From JBKGYG01 sp046546235 (GTDB lineage Bacteria > Bacillota > Clostridia > Lachnospirales > DSM-24629): a stretch of 20,070 bases of DNA. Every line of letters starts with the position of its first letter. Positions within the stretch are counted from its first letter, which is position 1. The stretch spans positions 1 to 20,070 of the forward strand of contig JBKGYG010000034.1 in assembly GCA_046546235.1 (NCBI GenBank). Direction: 5' to 3'. The notes beneath the pieces were generated by a model. That model ran no database searches and had not been told where the DNA came from. It saw only the letters and a list, made by a program, of their open reading frames with translations. Positions 1 through 8,512 of the stretch are shown one piece after another. The position numbers and the translations under genes are program-made.

Positions 1-124
1 CTAATTTAACTAAGCTATATTTTCTATAATTATACATTTGATTTTCAAACAAAATTGTTATTGTTTCTTTTAAATTTTTATCTTTATTAAAATTATCTTT
101 AATCTTCTTTATATTAAATTCCAT
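1..124 (-). CDS. Partial hypothetical protein (N-terminus only)
   Basis: An open frame starts at an ATG (complement of 122-124) and runs for 41 codons off the left edge without a stop. The peptide begins MEFNIKKIKDNFNKDK and is rich in Lys, Asn and Ile. An AAGGGAAG stretch lies a few bases upstream of the ATG and could serve as a ribosome binding site. The gene follows the likely terminator of the aromatic-acid operon, so it is probably separately expressed. I do not recognise the family; with only about 40 residues visible no function can be assigned. Confidence 0.45.
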   Translation of the reverse strand, partial: MEFNIKKIKDNFNKDKNLKETITILFENQMYNYRKYSLVKL

Positions 125-161
125 AAAAATCTTCCCTTTTTAGCTTTTTATATTGAAATAA

Positions 162-221
162 AACCACCAAAAACATCTAGAATCACTTACTTCTATAATT
201 CTAGCCTTGAATTCAGTGGTT
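162..221 (-). terminator. Probable terminator of the ior/paaK operon
   Basis: Two nested inverted repeats lie 25 bases after the ACT gene stop. The outer arms are AACCAC (162-167) and GTGGTT (216-221); the inner arms are CTAGAAT (177-183) and ATTCTAG (198-204). On the minus strand the stem is followed by TTTTATTT. The internal loop makes it weaker than a classic hairpin, but position and T-tract fit a factor-independent terminator. Confidence 0.5.
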
Positions 222-245
222 AAACTTCAAATTATCTTTTTAATA

Positions 246-671
246 CTAAATTTGGTATGCTTCATCTGCATTTATTAACTCCAGTTGATGTTCCTTTAAG
301 ATATCTATTGATTTATGAATATCTTTTACCTTCATAATAACAGAAGCATTATTATCAACTGCAAATGCATACATATACTCAATACTAATGTTCTCTTTAG
401 AAAAAATTTGCAAAGCCTTATTAAGCGCTCCATTAGTATGAGGTACTTTAATACATATAACATCAGTTAAACTAACAGAAAAACCACTTTCTTTTAAAAC
501 TTCTACTGCTTTTTCTGGGTTTGAAACTATAAGCCTAAGAATACCATATTCTGATGTATCAGCTACACTTAGTGCTGATATGTTTATACCATTATTTCCT
601 AGAGTTTGTGTTACTTCTGTTAACCGACCAGTTTTATTTTCTAAAAAAATAGATAATTGTTTAATAATCAT
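246..671 (-). CDS. Tandem ACT domain protein
   Basis: About 141 residues made of two ACT-like modules. The first (IIKQLSIFLENKTGRL, then NNGINISALSVADT and GILRLIV) covers roughly residues 1-70; the second (GALNKALQIFSKENISIEYMYAF, then ASVIMKV) follows. ACT domains bind small ligands, often amino acids, and act allosterically. The gene lies 12 bases after the second phenylacetate-CoA ligase and is the last gene of that operon, so it may sense an aromatic amino acid or acid and modulate a partner; this is inference. I chose the ATG at 671 because AAGGGGTGG lies six bases upstream; a GTG at 680 would overlap that site. No catalytic domain is present. Confidence 0.85.
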   Translation of the reverse strand: MIIKQLSIFLENKTGRLTEVTQTLGNNGINISALSVADTSEYGILRLIVSNPEKAVEVLKESGFSVSLTDVICIKVPHTNGALNKALQIFSKENISIEYMYAFAVDNNASVIMKVKDIHKSIDILKEHQLELINADEAYQI

Positions 672-683
672 ATATACCACCCC

Positions 684-1982
684 TTATATTTTTCTTTTAT
701 CAATAACTCTTTTAGCTTTCCCTTCACTTCGTTCAATAGTTTTTGGTTCTACTAATTTAACTTTTACACCTATTCCTAAAGTGCTTTCTATAGCATGGGT
801 TATTTTTTTTGTAAGATTTTCTAATTGTTTTATTTCGTCAGAGAAAAATACTTCATCTACTTCAACCCATACTTCTAATGTATCCAAGTTATTAATACGG
901 TCTACAATAAGCAAATAATGAGGTTTTGTTTCACTTATTTCTAAAAGTACACTTTCTACTTGAGATGGGAAAATATTAACACCTCTAATAATAAGCATAT
1001 CATCAGATCTTCCTGTACATTTTTCCATTCTAACCAATGTTCTTCCACAAGTACATGTTTCATCGTTTAAAACGGTTAGATCTCTTGTTCTATATCTAAT
1101 TATAGGTAATGCTTCTTTTGTCACAGTTGTGAAAACCAATTCTCCTTTTTTCCCTGTACCTAATGGTTCTAAAGTAGATGGCTCTATGATTTCAGGAATA
1201 AAATGATCTTCAAATATATGCAAACCATTCTGTGCTTCGCATTCAGTTGATACCCCAGGTCCAATTATCTCACTTAATCCATAAATATCAATAGCTCTAA
1301 TTTTTAATTTATCTTCTATTTCTTTTCTCATATTTTCTGTCCAAGGTTCAGCTCCGAATATACCTACTCTTAGATATAAATCTTCTGGGTCTATACCTTG
1401 TTCTTCAAGTGCTTCAGCTAAATACAAAGCATATGAAGGAGTACAAGCAATTACCGTACTTTTAAAATCTTTCAATAGTTGTATTTGCTTTTTTGTATTT
1501 CCACCACTAATTGGGATAACCGTAGCTCCTATTTTTTCACTACCGTAGTGTACTCCTAAACCTCCTGTAAAAAGTCCATATCCATATGCTATCTGTATTC
1601 TGTCTTCCTTATGAACTCCAGCATTCATTAATGTTCTAGCAACAACTTCAGACCAAGTGTTTAAATCCTTTCTGGTATATCCCACTACCGTTGGCTTACC
1701 TGTTGTCCCCGATGAAGCATGCACACGTACTACCTCACTCATTGGAACTGCAAACATATCGAAAGGATAATTATCTCTCAAATCATTCTTGGTAGTAAAT
1801 GGTAGTTTGCTTAAATCATCAATTGACTTAATATCTCCTGGTTCTAAACCAAGCTCTTGCATCTTTTTACGGTAAAAAGGAACATTATAATACACTCTCT
1901 CTACCATATTTGCAAGGCGTTTCCCTTGTAGTTCTCTTAATTGCTCTCTATCCATACATTCAACAGGCTCATTCCATATCAT
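684..1982 (-). CDS. paaK: Phenylacetate-CoA ligase (second copy)
   Basis: 432 residues, usual length for the PaaK family of AMP-forming ligases, which make aryl-acetyl-CoA from the acid, ATP and CoA. Visible motifs are the ATP-binding loop ASSGTTGKP (residues 89-97), IYGLSEIIGPG (233-243), a Cys-x-Cys-Gly-Arg site (about 310-314), RYRTRD near 297 and the C-terminal domain entry GRSDDMLIIRGVNIFPSQ (324-341). It is a close paralog of the ligase upstream of iorA in the same operon and lies just after iorB. The cellular substrate could be phenylacetate, indoleacetate or 4-hydroxyphenylacetate; sequence alone does not say. Running in reverse, it could conserve energy from the CoA thioester made by IorAB, which is inference. 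AGGGAGGAG precedes the ATG. Confidence 0.93.
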   Translation of the reverse strand: MIWNEPVECMDREQLRELQGKRLANMVERVYYNVPFYRKKMQELGLEPGDIKSIDDLSKLPFTTKNDLRDNYPFDMFAVPMSEVVRVHASSGTTGKPTVVGYTRKDLNTWSEVVARTLMNAGVHKEDRIQIAYGYGLFTGGLGVHYGSEKIGATVIPISGGNTKKQIQLLKDFKSTVIACTPSYALYLAEALEEQGIDPEDLYLRVGIFGAEPWTENMRKEIEDKLKIRAIDIYGLSEIIGPGVSTECEAQNGLHIFEDHFIPEIIEPSTLEPLGTGKKGELVFTTVTKEALPIIRYRTRDLTVLNDETCTCGRTLVRMEKCTGRSDDMLIIRGVNIFPSQVESVLLEISETKPHYLLIVDRINNLDTLEVWVEVDEVFFSDEIKQLENLTKKITHAIESTLGIGVKVKLVEPKTIERSEGKAKRVIDKRKI

Positions 1983-2020
1983 CCCAAAAACTCCTCCCTA
2001 AACTCATCAATTATATTTAT

Positions 2021-2593
2021 TTATACCTCTAACCCTTTATCAAATGCTTTAAGATTAATATCAATTGTTTTTTCAGGAACTGTTTTTTTAATGGATTCTT
2101 CCCAGTCTTTTTTATCAAATCCTAGATGTTTAGATAAAACCCCTAGTAAGATTGTGTTTGACACACGAATATTTCCTATTTTACGAGCCTCATCAATAGC
2201 ATTTATAATGTAGCAGTTATTCACATTTTTTTCTAACTGCTCAATAGTATCTGATGGATATTCTTCCATTCCAACAATAACTGACATTGGGTCAATCTCT
2301 TGATTATTAACGATTAAAATTCCATCTTCTTTTAAATAATGCATATATCTTAAAGCTTCTAATTTTTCGAATGCAACAATTGCATCTGCCTTTCCTTCTT
2401 CAACAATAGGAGCATGCACTTTATCACCATAGCGAATATGTGTAACTACACTACCTCCTCGTTGAGCCATTCCATGAACCTCAGATAATTTCACATCACA
2501 ACCTTTATCCAAAGCTAAATTTCCAACAATCCTACTTGTCAATAAACTACCTTGACCACCTACTCCAACTACTAGTATATTAATAGTTTTCAT
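2021..2593 (-). CDS. iorB: Indolepyruvate:ferredoxin oxidoreductase, beta subunit
   Basis: About 190 residues, the expected size for the gamma-domain subunit of 2-keto acid:ferredoxin oxidoreductases. The N-terminus INILVVGVGGQGSLLTSRIVG carries the family's glycine-rich GxGGQG motif, followed by EVHGMAQRGGSV, another family hallmark. With IorA it oxidatively decarboxylates arylpyruvates from transamination of Trp, Tyr and Phe, yielding aryl-acetyl-CoA, CO2 and reduced ferredoxin in the cytoplasm. The start overlaps the end of iorA by 14 bases, implying translational coupling. I prefer the ATG at 2593; a GTG at 2602 has AAGGA only two bases away, too close to be used. Confidence 0.94.
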   Translation of the reverse strand: MKTINILVVGVGGQGSLLTSRIVGNLALDKGCDVKLSEVHGMAQRGGSVVTHIRYGDKVHAPIVEEGKADAIVAFEKLEALRYMHYLKEDGILIVNNQEIDPMSVIVGMEEYPSDTIEQLEKNVNNCYIINAIDEARKIGNIRVSNTILLGVLSKHLGFDKKDWEESIKKTVPEKTIDINLKAFDKGLEV

Positions 2594-4331
2594 CCATACC
2601 ACCGTCCTTCTTTATAACGTCAAAAGCACATACTTCATTACATAAATCGCAACCATTACATAAAGCATCAATTATTTGTATTACTCCATCTTTTTTCTGT
2701 ATGGCTGGACAACCAAGTTTCAAACATAGACCACATTGCTGACAAGTATCTTCATCTATTTGATTTAGTACTCTCACTTTATTTTTATCAAGTAATTCAC
2801 AAGGCGCCTGTGCAATAATAACTGATGGTTCTTCCCTAGAAACTTCTTCTTTTATTACTTTTTCTACCTCTTTTATGTTAAATGGATCAACTTTTGCAAC
2901 ATATTTTATCCCTATACTTTTAACTAACTGCTCAAAATCTAATGTATGAGTTTGTTCACCTTTTAATGTTACACCAGTACCTGGATGGTCTTGATGTCCC
3001 GTCATACCAGTAGTTCTATTATCAAGAATAATCACAGTAGAAATCCCTTGATTATAAACAGTATTAATAAGACCATTTACACCAGTATGCACAAAAGTAG
3101 AATCACCAATTATACCAACCCAGTTTTTAACATATTCTTTTCCTCTAGATTTTTCAATACCGTGTACCATGCTTACACTAGCACCCATACATATACAAGT
3201 ATCAATTCCTTGTAATGGTGGTAAAGCACCTAAAGTATAACAGCCAATATCACCAGTGGCATGAATTTTGAGTTTATTAAGTGCATAATACACACCCCTA
3301 TGTGGACATCCTGGACACATTACAGGAGGTCTAATAGGTAAACTAAGTGGTTCTTTTACATCAACATCTTTATTACCAATTGCTTTTTCAATTAAATTAG
3401 CACTGTATTCACCTTGTCTGGTAAGTAAATCTTTTCCTTTTACTTTTATACCCCAAGATTTAACTTCTTGTTCTATAAGAGGCTCAAGCTCTTCAACTAT
3501 GTATAATTCATCTACTTCTTTACTAAAGTCAAGAATTAGTTGTTTTGGCAATGGATAAACTAATCCAAGTTTCAAAATTGATACATTTGGCAATGCATCT
3601 TTCACATATTGATATGGAATACCACTTGTAATAATACCTATTTTTTTATCATTATACTCAATTCTATTAATATCTATATCATTAACACTCTCTGACAAAC
3701 GATTTTCTCGCTCTTCTACTACAACATGTCTTTTTCTTGCCATAGCAGGCATCATAACATTTTTTTGAAAATCTTTTTCATAAGGTTTTAATTCAACTTC
3801 TTGGCGTTCCATTAAATCAATAACACCTTGTGAATGTGAGATACGTGTTGTAGACCTTACTATTACGGGTGTATCATATTCTTCACTTAATTCAAATGCT
3901 TTCTTTAAATATTCTTTTGCTTCCATACTATCAGATGGTTCAAGAATCGGAATATGTGAAGCTCTTGCATGGAATCTAGTATCTTGTTCATTTTGAGAAC
4001 TATGCATACCAGGATCATCTGCAACAACTAAAACAAGCCCTCCATTAACACCTGAATAAGCAACAGAATATAATGGATCAGCTGCAACATTCACCCCAAC
4101 ATGTTTCATACATACTAAGGTTCTAGCCCCACCAACAGAAGCTCCAATACCAACTTCAAGTGCAACCTTTTCATTAGGTGCCCATTCAGCATAAATTTCA
4201 TCATACTTTGCAACATTTTCTAAAATCTCAGTACTTGGTGTTCCTGGATAAGCGACTGCTACTGTAACACCAGCTTCATAAGCACCTCTAGCAAATGCTT
4301 CATTACCTAACATCATTGTTTTTTTAGTCAC
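2580..4331 (-). CDS. iorA: Indolepyruvate:ferredoxin oxidoreductase, alpha subunit
   Basis: 583 residues, typical for IorA. Domains in order: N-terminal pyrimidine-binding region (AVAYPGTPSTEILENV, residues 27-40, with catalytic Glu nearby), a middle transketolase-C-like region, the CPGCPHRG motif (339-346), the TPP-diphosphate site GDSTFVHTGVNGLINTVYN (409-427) with LDNRTTGMTGHQDHPGTG after it, and two C-terminal [4Fe-4S] ferredoxin sites: CxxCxxCxxxxCP (C530, C533, C536, C541) and CxxCxxCxxxC (C558, C561, C564, C568). All cluster cysteines are present. The start is GTG, with AGGAGG nine bases upstream; it overlaps the preceding paaK stop by one base. It works with the adjacent IorB in fermentation of aromatic amino acids. 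Confidence 0.96.
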   Translation of the reverse strand: MTKKTMMLGNEAFARGAYEAGVTVAVAYPGTPSTEILENVAKYDEIYAEWAPNEKVALEVGIGASVGGARTLVCMKHVGVNVAADPLYSVAYSGVNGGLVLVVADDPGMHSSQNEQDTRFHARASHIPILEPSDSMEAKEYLKKAFELSEEYDTPVIVRSTTRISHSQGVIDLMERQEVELKPYEKDFQKNVMMPAMARKRHVVVEERENRLSESVNDIDINRIEYNDKKIGIITSGIPYQYVKDALPNVSILKLGLVYPLPKQLILDFSKEVDELYIVEELEPLIEQEVKSWGIKVKGKDLLTRQGEYSANLIEKAIGNKDVDVKEPLSLPIRPPVMCPGCPHRGVYYALNKLKIHATGDIGCYTLGALPPLQGIDTCICMGASVSMVHGIEKSRGKEYVKNWVGIIGDSTFVHTGVNGLINTVYNQGISTVIILDNRTTGMTGHQDHPGTGVTLKGEQTHTLDFEQLVKSIGIKYVAKVDPFNIKEVEKVIKEEVSREEPSVIIAQAPCELLDKNKVRVLNQIDEDTCQQCGLCLKLGCPAIQKKDGVIQIIDALCNGCDLCNEVCAFDVIKKDGGMDENY

Positions 4332-5641
4332 TATGATTGTCCTCCTTTTATACGTAAATCAATTACGCGTTTTGCTTTTCCTACAAATCTTTGTAATGTT
4401 CTTGGTTCAACTAAATGTATTGCTGCATCTATTCCTAGTACAGCTCTTAGTTGATGTTTTATTTTATTCTCAAGCCCCTCTAAATTAGAATAGGACTCTA
4501 ATAAACTATCATCTGCTAATTCAACACGAATTGCCATAACGTCTAAATAACCTTTTTTCTCCAAAACAATCTCATAATGTGGTCCAATCTCAGTCATATT
4601 CAAAAGAACTTCCTCAATCTGAGAAGGAAAAACATTTACTCCTCTAACAATAAGCATATCATCTGATCTACCTTGAATTTTCGCCATTCTTACTGATGTT
4701 CTTCCACAACTACAAGGTTCATACATTAACCTTGTAATATCTTTAGTTCTATATCTAATCAATGGTAAAGCCTCTTTAGTAATGGTTGTAATTACTAATT
4801 CTCCTTCTTCCCCAGGTGGCAGAACTTCTTTTGTTTCAGGATCTATAATCTCTGGTATAAAATGATCTTCAGATATATGCATTCCACATAAAGAAGTACA
4901 TTCTCCTGAAACACCTGGTCCTATAAGTTCACTCATACCATAATTCTCAGTAGCCAATATACCCCAAGCTTTTTGGATCTCTTCTCTCATTGCTTCTGTG
5001 GACCCTTCTCCACCAAACAAGCCTAATCTTAGCTTAAGGTCAGAACTTGGATCAATCCCCATTTGTTTAGCAACCTCAATCATATGTAAAGCATAAGAAG
5101 GTGTACTTACCAAAATAGTAGTTTCAAAATCTTTCATTAACATAATCTGTTTTTCTGTATTTCCAGATGAAGCAGGTACTACTAATGCCCCTAGCTTTTC
5201 TAATCCATAATGCAACCCAAAAGCACCTGTAAATAATCCATATCCAAAAGCAATTTGAGCAACATCTTTTGAATCCGCACCAGCCATACAAACAATACGA
5301 GCAATAAGCTCTGACCAAGTATTTAAATCATTTCTGGTATATCCTACAACTGTTGGTTTTCCTGTAGTACCAGAAGATGCATGAACACGAACTAATTCAT
5401 CTTTCTTTACAGTAAACAAACCAAAAGGATAATTTTTTCTTAAATCATCTTTAACAGTAAATGGTAATTTACTAAGGTCTTTTATTGATACAATATGCTC
5501 AGGTTTTATACCTAATCCATCCATCTTTTCTTTATAATATGGTACATTGTTATAAATACGATTCACTGTCTGTTTTAATCTACTTATCTGTATCTTTTCT
5601 ATCTCTGAACGTGAAAGTGTCTCTTCTTTGGACCAAATCAT
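4331..5641 (-). CDS. paaK: Phenylacetate-CoA ligase (first copy)
   Basis: 436 residues of the AMP-forming PaaK family. Motifs: ASSGTTGKP (residues 88-96), NYGMSELIGPG (233-243), a Cys-x-Cys-Gly-Arg site (310-314) and GRSDDMLIVRGVNVFPSQ (324-341). It is very similar throughout to the second ligase in this operon, so the pair probably arose by duplication; the two differ mainly in the N-terminal substrate domain and C-terminal tail, which may reflect different aryl acids. The start overlaps the symporter stop (ATGA), and its own stop touches the iorA start, indicating one transcript with coupled translation. The product likely activates an aryl acid or uses an aryl-acetyl-CoA released by IorAB. 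Confidence 0.93.
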   Translation of the reverse strand: MIWSKEETLSRSEIEKIQISRLKQTVNRIYNNVPYYKEKMDGLGIKPEHIVSIKDLSKLPFTVKDDLRKNYPFGLFTVKKDELVRVHASSGTTGKPTVVGYTRNDLNTWSELIARIVCMAGADSKDVAQIAFGYGLFTGAFGLHYGLEKLGALVVPASSGNTEKQIMLMKDFETTILVSTPSYALHMIEVAKQMGIDPSSDLKLRLGLFGGEGSTEAMREEIQKAWGILATENYGMSELIGPGVSGECTSLCGMHISEDHFIPEIIDPETKEVLPPGEEGELVITTITKEALPLIRYRTKDITRLMYEPCSCGRTSVRMAKIQGRSDDMLIVRGVNVFPSQIEEVLLNMTEIGPHYEIVLEKKGYLDVMAIRVELADDSLLESYSNLEGLENKIKHQLRAVLGIDAAIHLVEPRTLQRFVGKAKRVIDLRIKGGQS

Positions 5642-7116
5642 TCTTCTACCCCCACAGTTTTTTGTTTATATATATGTCCTATATGTTCATCACTAAAACT
5701 TTGTGATACTAAACTACTAATAATCATAGTAGCTACTGGAATAATAATTGCAAAAGCTCCTACTGTAGGAATTTCTGACCCACTTAAATCGTATTTTAAA
5801 ACTCCATATATTAATATCACTAATGCAGTAGTAAAACTAGTATATACTCCAAACTTTGTTGCCTTTTTCCAATATAAACCTAATAAATAAGGCGCAAACA
5901 AACAACCCGATACAGCTCCCCAAGATAAAGAAGCAAGATTAAGTATAGGACTATTACCAATAGCCATGATATATGATGCTATTACAAATATAACACATAA
6001 TATTCTTAATAACCATAACATTTTCTTATGTTCTATATCAGGATTAAAAACTCCCTTAACTAAATCAACCGCAACAGTTGAACTTGCTGCTAAAACTATT
6101 GAAGCTAAAGTAGACATAGATGCAGATAATACTAACACTAATATTATAGCAGCTGCAAAAGTTGGTAGTGCTTCAGATATAACTAAAGGCATTACCTCAT
6201 CAAAAGATGATGGTTGATTATTATTTAGAACCAAACGGCTTAGAGATCCAGTATAATATGCACCAAAAGTAATTATTAGAGCAAAAATAGTTGAGACCCA
6301 TTTTGCAGTTTTTATTGATTTTTCATTCTTGATTGTATAAAATTTATGTACCATTTGCGGAAGACCCCAACTACCTAAACTTGTTAAAATCACAAGTGAA
6401 AACAACCCAAGTGCTGTATCTTTATGTATCATTTGTGTCAACTTAGGGTCAATATTGTTAAGATTTTGTACACTAGTAGTAAAACCTTCCACATTACCAT
6501 GAGTTACAACATAGCCTATAAGTAATAAAACTCCTGCTATCATAATAATACCCTGTATAAAATCAGCAATAGATGCTGCCATAAATCCACCAACAAACAA
6601 ATAAAATGCTGTTAAAGCCATCATTATAAAAAGTATAATGTTAACATCAATATCAAAAACTATCTTGAACAAATATCCTAACCCTTTATAAACTGATGCT
6701 GCATAAGGTACTAAAAAAATAAAAATAACCATAGTTGCTATGATTTTAATAATCTTACTATCATACCTAACTGCTAAAAACTCAGGCATAGTGGATGCAT
6801 TAAGTCTATGTGTCATTTCTCTTGTTCTACTTGCAAGAACCTTCCAAGCTAAATATGAACCAACAAAGGTGTTACCAAGCACAATCCATAAAGCCCCTAA
6901 TCCAAAATTCCATCCAATTTTCCCAGCATATCCAATAAATAAAACAGCTGAAAAATAAGCCGTACCATAAGAAAATGCAGACATCCAAGAAGGAATCGCT
7001 CTCCCTCCAAGCATAAAATGATCAACATTATTAGCTTTTTTTCTAGTAAATACACTTATTCCAATAATTAAACTAATATACAAAACTAAGCAAATTATGT
7101 ATATCAAGTCCCCCAC
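5638..7116 (-). CDS. Sodium:solute symporter family protein
   Basis: 492 residues with about 13 hydrophobic membrane segments, the layout of the SSF (PutP/PanF-like) family that couples solute uptake to sodium entry. Signature stretches include LGGRAIPSWMSAFSYGTAYFSA after TM1 and GGFMAASIADFIQGIIM (residues 176-192), the typical SSF signature. It is the first gene of the ior/paaK operon and overlaps the next gene by four bases, so its substrate is probably an organic or aromatic acid used by those enzymes; the substrate is inference. The start is uncertain: the GTG at 7116 has AAAGG only two bases upstream, and a TTG three codons later is an alternative. Regulation probably acts through the inverted repeat just upstream. 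Confidence 0.9.
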   Translation of the reverse strand: MGDLIYIICLVLYISLIIGISVFTRKKANNVDHFMLGGRAIPSWMSAFSYGTAYFSAVLFIGYAGKIGWNFGLGALWIVLGNTFVGSYLAWKVLASRTREMTHRLNASTMPEFLAVRYDSKIIKIIATMVIFIFLVPYAASVYKGLGYLFKIVFDIDVNIILFIMMALTAFYLFVGGFMAASIADFIQGIIMIAGVLLLIGYVVTHGNVEGFTTSVQNLNNIDPKLTQMIHKDTALGLFSLVILTSLGSWGLPQMVHKFYTIKNEKSIKTAKWVSTIFALIITFGAYYTGSLSRLVLNNNQPSSFDEVMPLVISEALPTFAAAIILVLVLSASMSTLASIVLAASSTVAVDLVKGVFNPDIEHKKMLWLLRILCVIFVIASYIMAIGNSPILNLASLSWGAVSGCLFAPYLLGLYWKKATKFGVYTSFTTALVILIYGVLKYDLSGSEIPTVGAFAIIIPVATMIISSLVSQSFSDEHIGHIYKQKTVGVEE

Positions 7117-7139
7117 TACCTTTCTAAAAATTTTTTCAC

Positions 7140-7214
7140 TTTAAAGTTTAACACTATATAATGTTATAACTTTAAACTGTTAAATTATATGTACAAAAAA
7201 AATATTTATGTCAA
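7140..7214 (-). promoter_or_regulatory. Candidate promoter and operator of the symporter-ior-paaK operon
   Basis: An imperfect inverted repeat has arms TTTAAAGTTTAACA (7140-7153) and TGTTATAACTTTAAA (7162-7176), an 8-base centre and one bulged base. On the minus strand TTAACA (7178-7183) and TATATA (7155-7160) are 17 bases apart and would make a sigma-A promoter whose spacer holds one repeat arm. A second option is TTGACA (7209-7214) with TATAAT (7184-7189) at 19 bases. The repeat overlaps the likely polymerase site, as expected of a repressor operator. No regulator gene is adjacent. Confidence 0.45.
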
Positions 7215-7231
7215 AAAAAAGACATAATATT
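7195..7231 (-). terminator. Terminator of the ABC permease operon
   Basis: Arms AATATTTATGTC (7201-7212) and GACATAATATT (7221-7231) form an 11-bp stem with one bulge and an all-A loop on the plus strand. On the minus strand it ends in a run of eight T (7195-7202). It lies 70 bases after the permease stop, in the right orientation for rho-independent termination. Confidence 0.75.
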
Positions 7232-7300
7232 TTATTATTACATTCTTACAATTTCTTCATCTTAGCTCACGATTATATTATACATATATAGCTAATATTG

Positions 7301-8512
7301 TCAACTTATGTGTCTCTTAATTCTATTATAATAATAACTAATAAAAAAGTAAATAGTACTTAAGCAAAATAATGGAAATATATAATTTATAAAGACAGAT
7401 GAGAAATCGTAATAAACTAGCATATTAGTAAAGCCATTTACAAACCAATGATGAGGGACAATAAAAGAAATTTGTAATATTGGATTATTTATAAAATCCA
7501 TATTCCAAAAACTTCCACCAATTATACCAAACAAAATTAAAATCATAGCTCCAACAACTTGAAAAGTAATAACTTTTTTTATAATAGTAGCACATAAAAC
7601 AAAAAAACTAGATAAAGTCAGTACATATATTCCAAATAATAATAGAACTGAAATAATACTATCTATATCAAAAAGTCCAAAATTAATAATAATAAATATA
7701 CTTAAAAACCCTGCAATAATACAACCAACAATAAATAAACTAATTACATTACTTAAATATATTATAAAAGTGCTTGTACTAGTTGTCTTTAATCTTTCTG
7801 TAATACCTAATTCCTTATCTTTAACTAAAGATGTTGCTACAAATAGCATGAAAAACGATATAAAAATTGATATTAAACCAATAATAACTTGTTTGTATAT
7901 TAAAGTATTATCAATATTTGATTGAACGTTTTCATTTAGGTTTAAAGAAACATCAATGATATTACTAAGCTCTTCACTATTTTTTAATACCATTGCTTCT
8001 TTTTCCATAGTTTTTATAGCTTTTATGTCAACTGAGTTTTTTAATCCCATTGCTTTTTCTAATAAATTAACAGATTTAATAGTACAAATATCAAATAAGA
8101 TTTCTCCAGCAACAATATCTGATAATACTTTGCCTGCAGCACTACCTTCTAGATGATAAACATTAATACTCCCTTGTATATTTAATTCCTTAACATTCGA
8201 AGAAAAACCTTTTGGAAATTGATAAATAGCCTCAACTTTTACATCTTTCAATAATTTATACGCATTTTTATAGTTCTCCTCAACAATATATAAGGATTCT
8301 TTCTCTTTTAAGTTGTTAATAATGTCTTTAGACATTTCTGATTGGTCCTCATCAACAACAACTATTGGCATACGACTTCCAGCATCAATATGTTCAACTA
8401 AATTGGATAAAATCAAACCAAAAAAAACTAAAATAAACAAAAACAAAATCCATAAGACCTTATCCTTAGATATAACTTTTAATCGATTATATATCAATAA
8501 TATACTAAACAT
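7301..8512 (-). CDS. ABC-2 type transporter permease (second of pair)
   Basis: About 403 residues with ABC-2 permease topology: one N-terminal membrane helix (about residues 18-38), a long polar extracytoplasmic segment of about 160 residues, then five C-terminal helices ending in a short basic tail (YYYNRIKRHIS). The segment VATSLVKDKELGITERLKTTSTSTFIIYLSNVI is the cytoplasmic coupling region typical of the family. The ATG at 8512 is preferred because AGGTG lies six bases upstream; it overlaps the end of the first permease by eight bases. The two permeases probably form a heterodimer, like the LnrM/LnrN or NatB type exporters, but substrate is unknown and no ATP-binding subunit is encoded nearby. 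Confidence 0.85.
   Translation of the reverse strand: MFSILLIYNRLKVISKDKVLWILFLFILVFFGLILSNLVEHIDAGSRMPIVVVDEDQSEMSKDIINNLKEKESLYIVEENYKNAYKLLKDVKVEAIYQFPKGFSSNVKELNIQGSINVYHLEGSAAGKVLSDIVAGEILFDICTIKSVNLLEKAMGLKNSVDIKAIKTMEKEAMVLKNSEELSNIIDVSLNLNENVQSNIDNTLIYKQVIIGLISIFISFFMLFVATSLVKDKELGITERLKTTSTSTFIIYLSNVISLFIVGCIIAGFLSIFIIINFGLFDIDSIISVLLLFGIYVLTLSSFFVLCATIIKKVITFQVVGAMILILFGIIGGSFWNMDFINNPILQISFIVPHHWFVNGFTNMLVYYDFSSVFINYIFPLFCLSTIYFFISYYYNRIKRHIS

Noticed and set aside
580..918. Plus-strand ORF of 112 codons.
   Set aside because: It lies antisense to the ACT gene and the end of paaK, both well supported, and has no ribosome binding site.
5966..6217. Plus-strand ORF rich in Ala and Ile.
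   Set aside because: It is antisense to membrane segments of the sodium:solute symporter, which has full-length family features.
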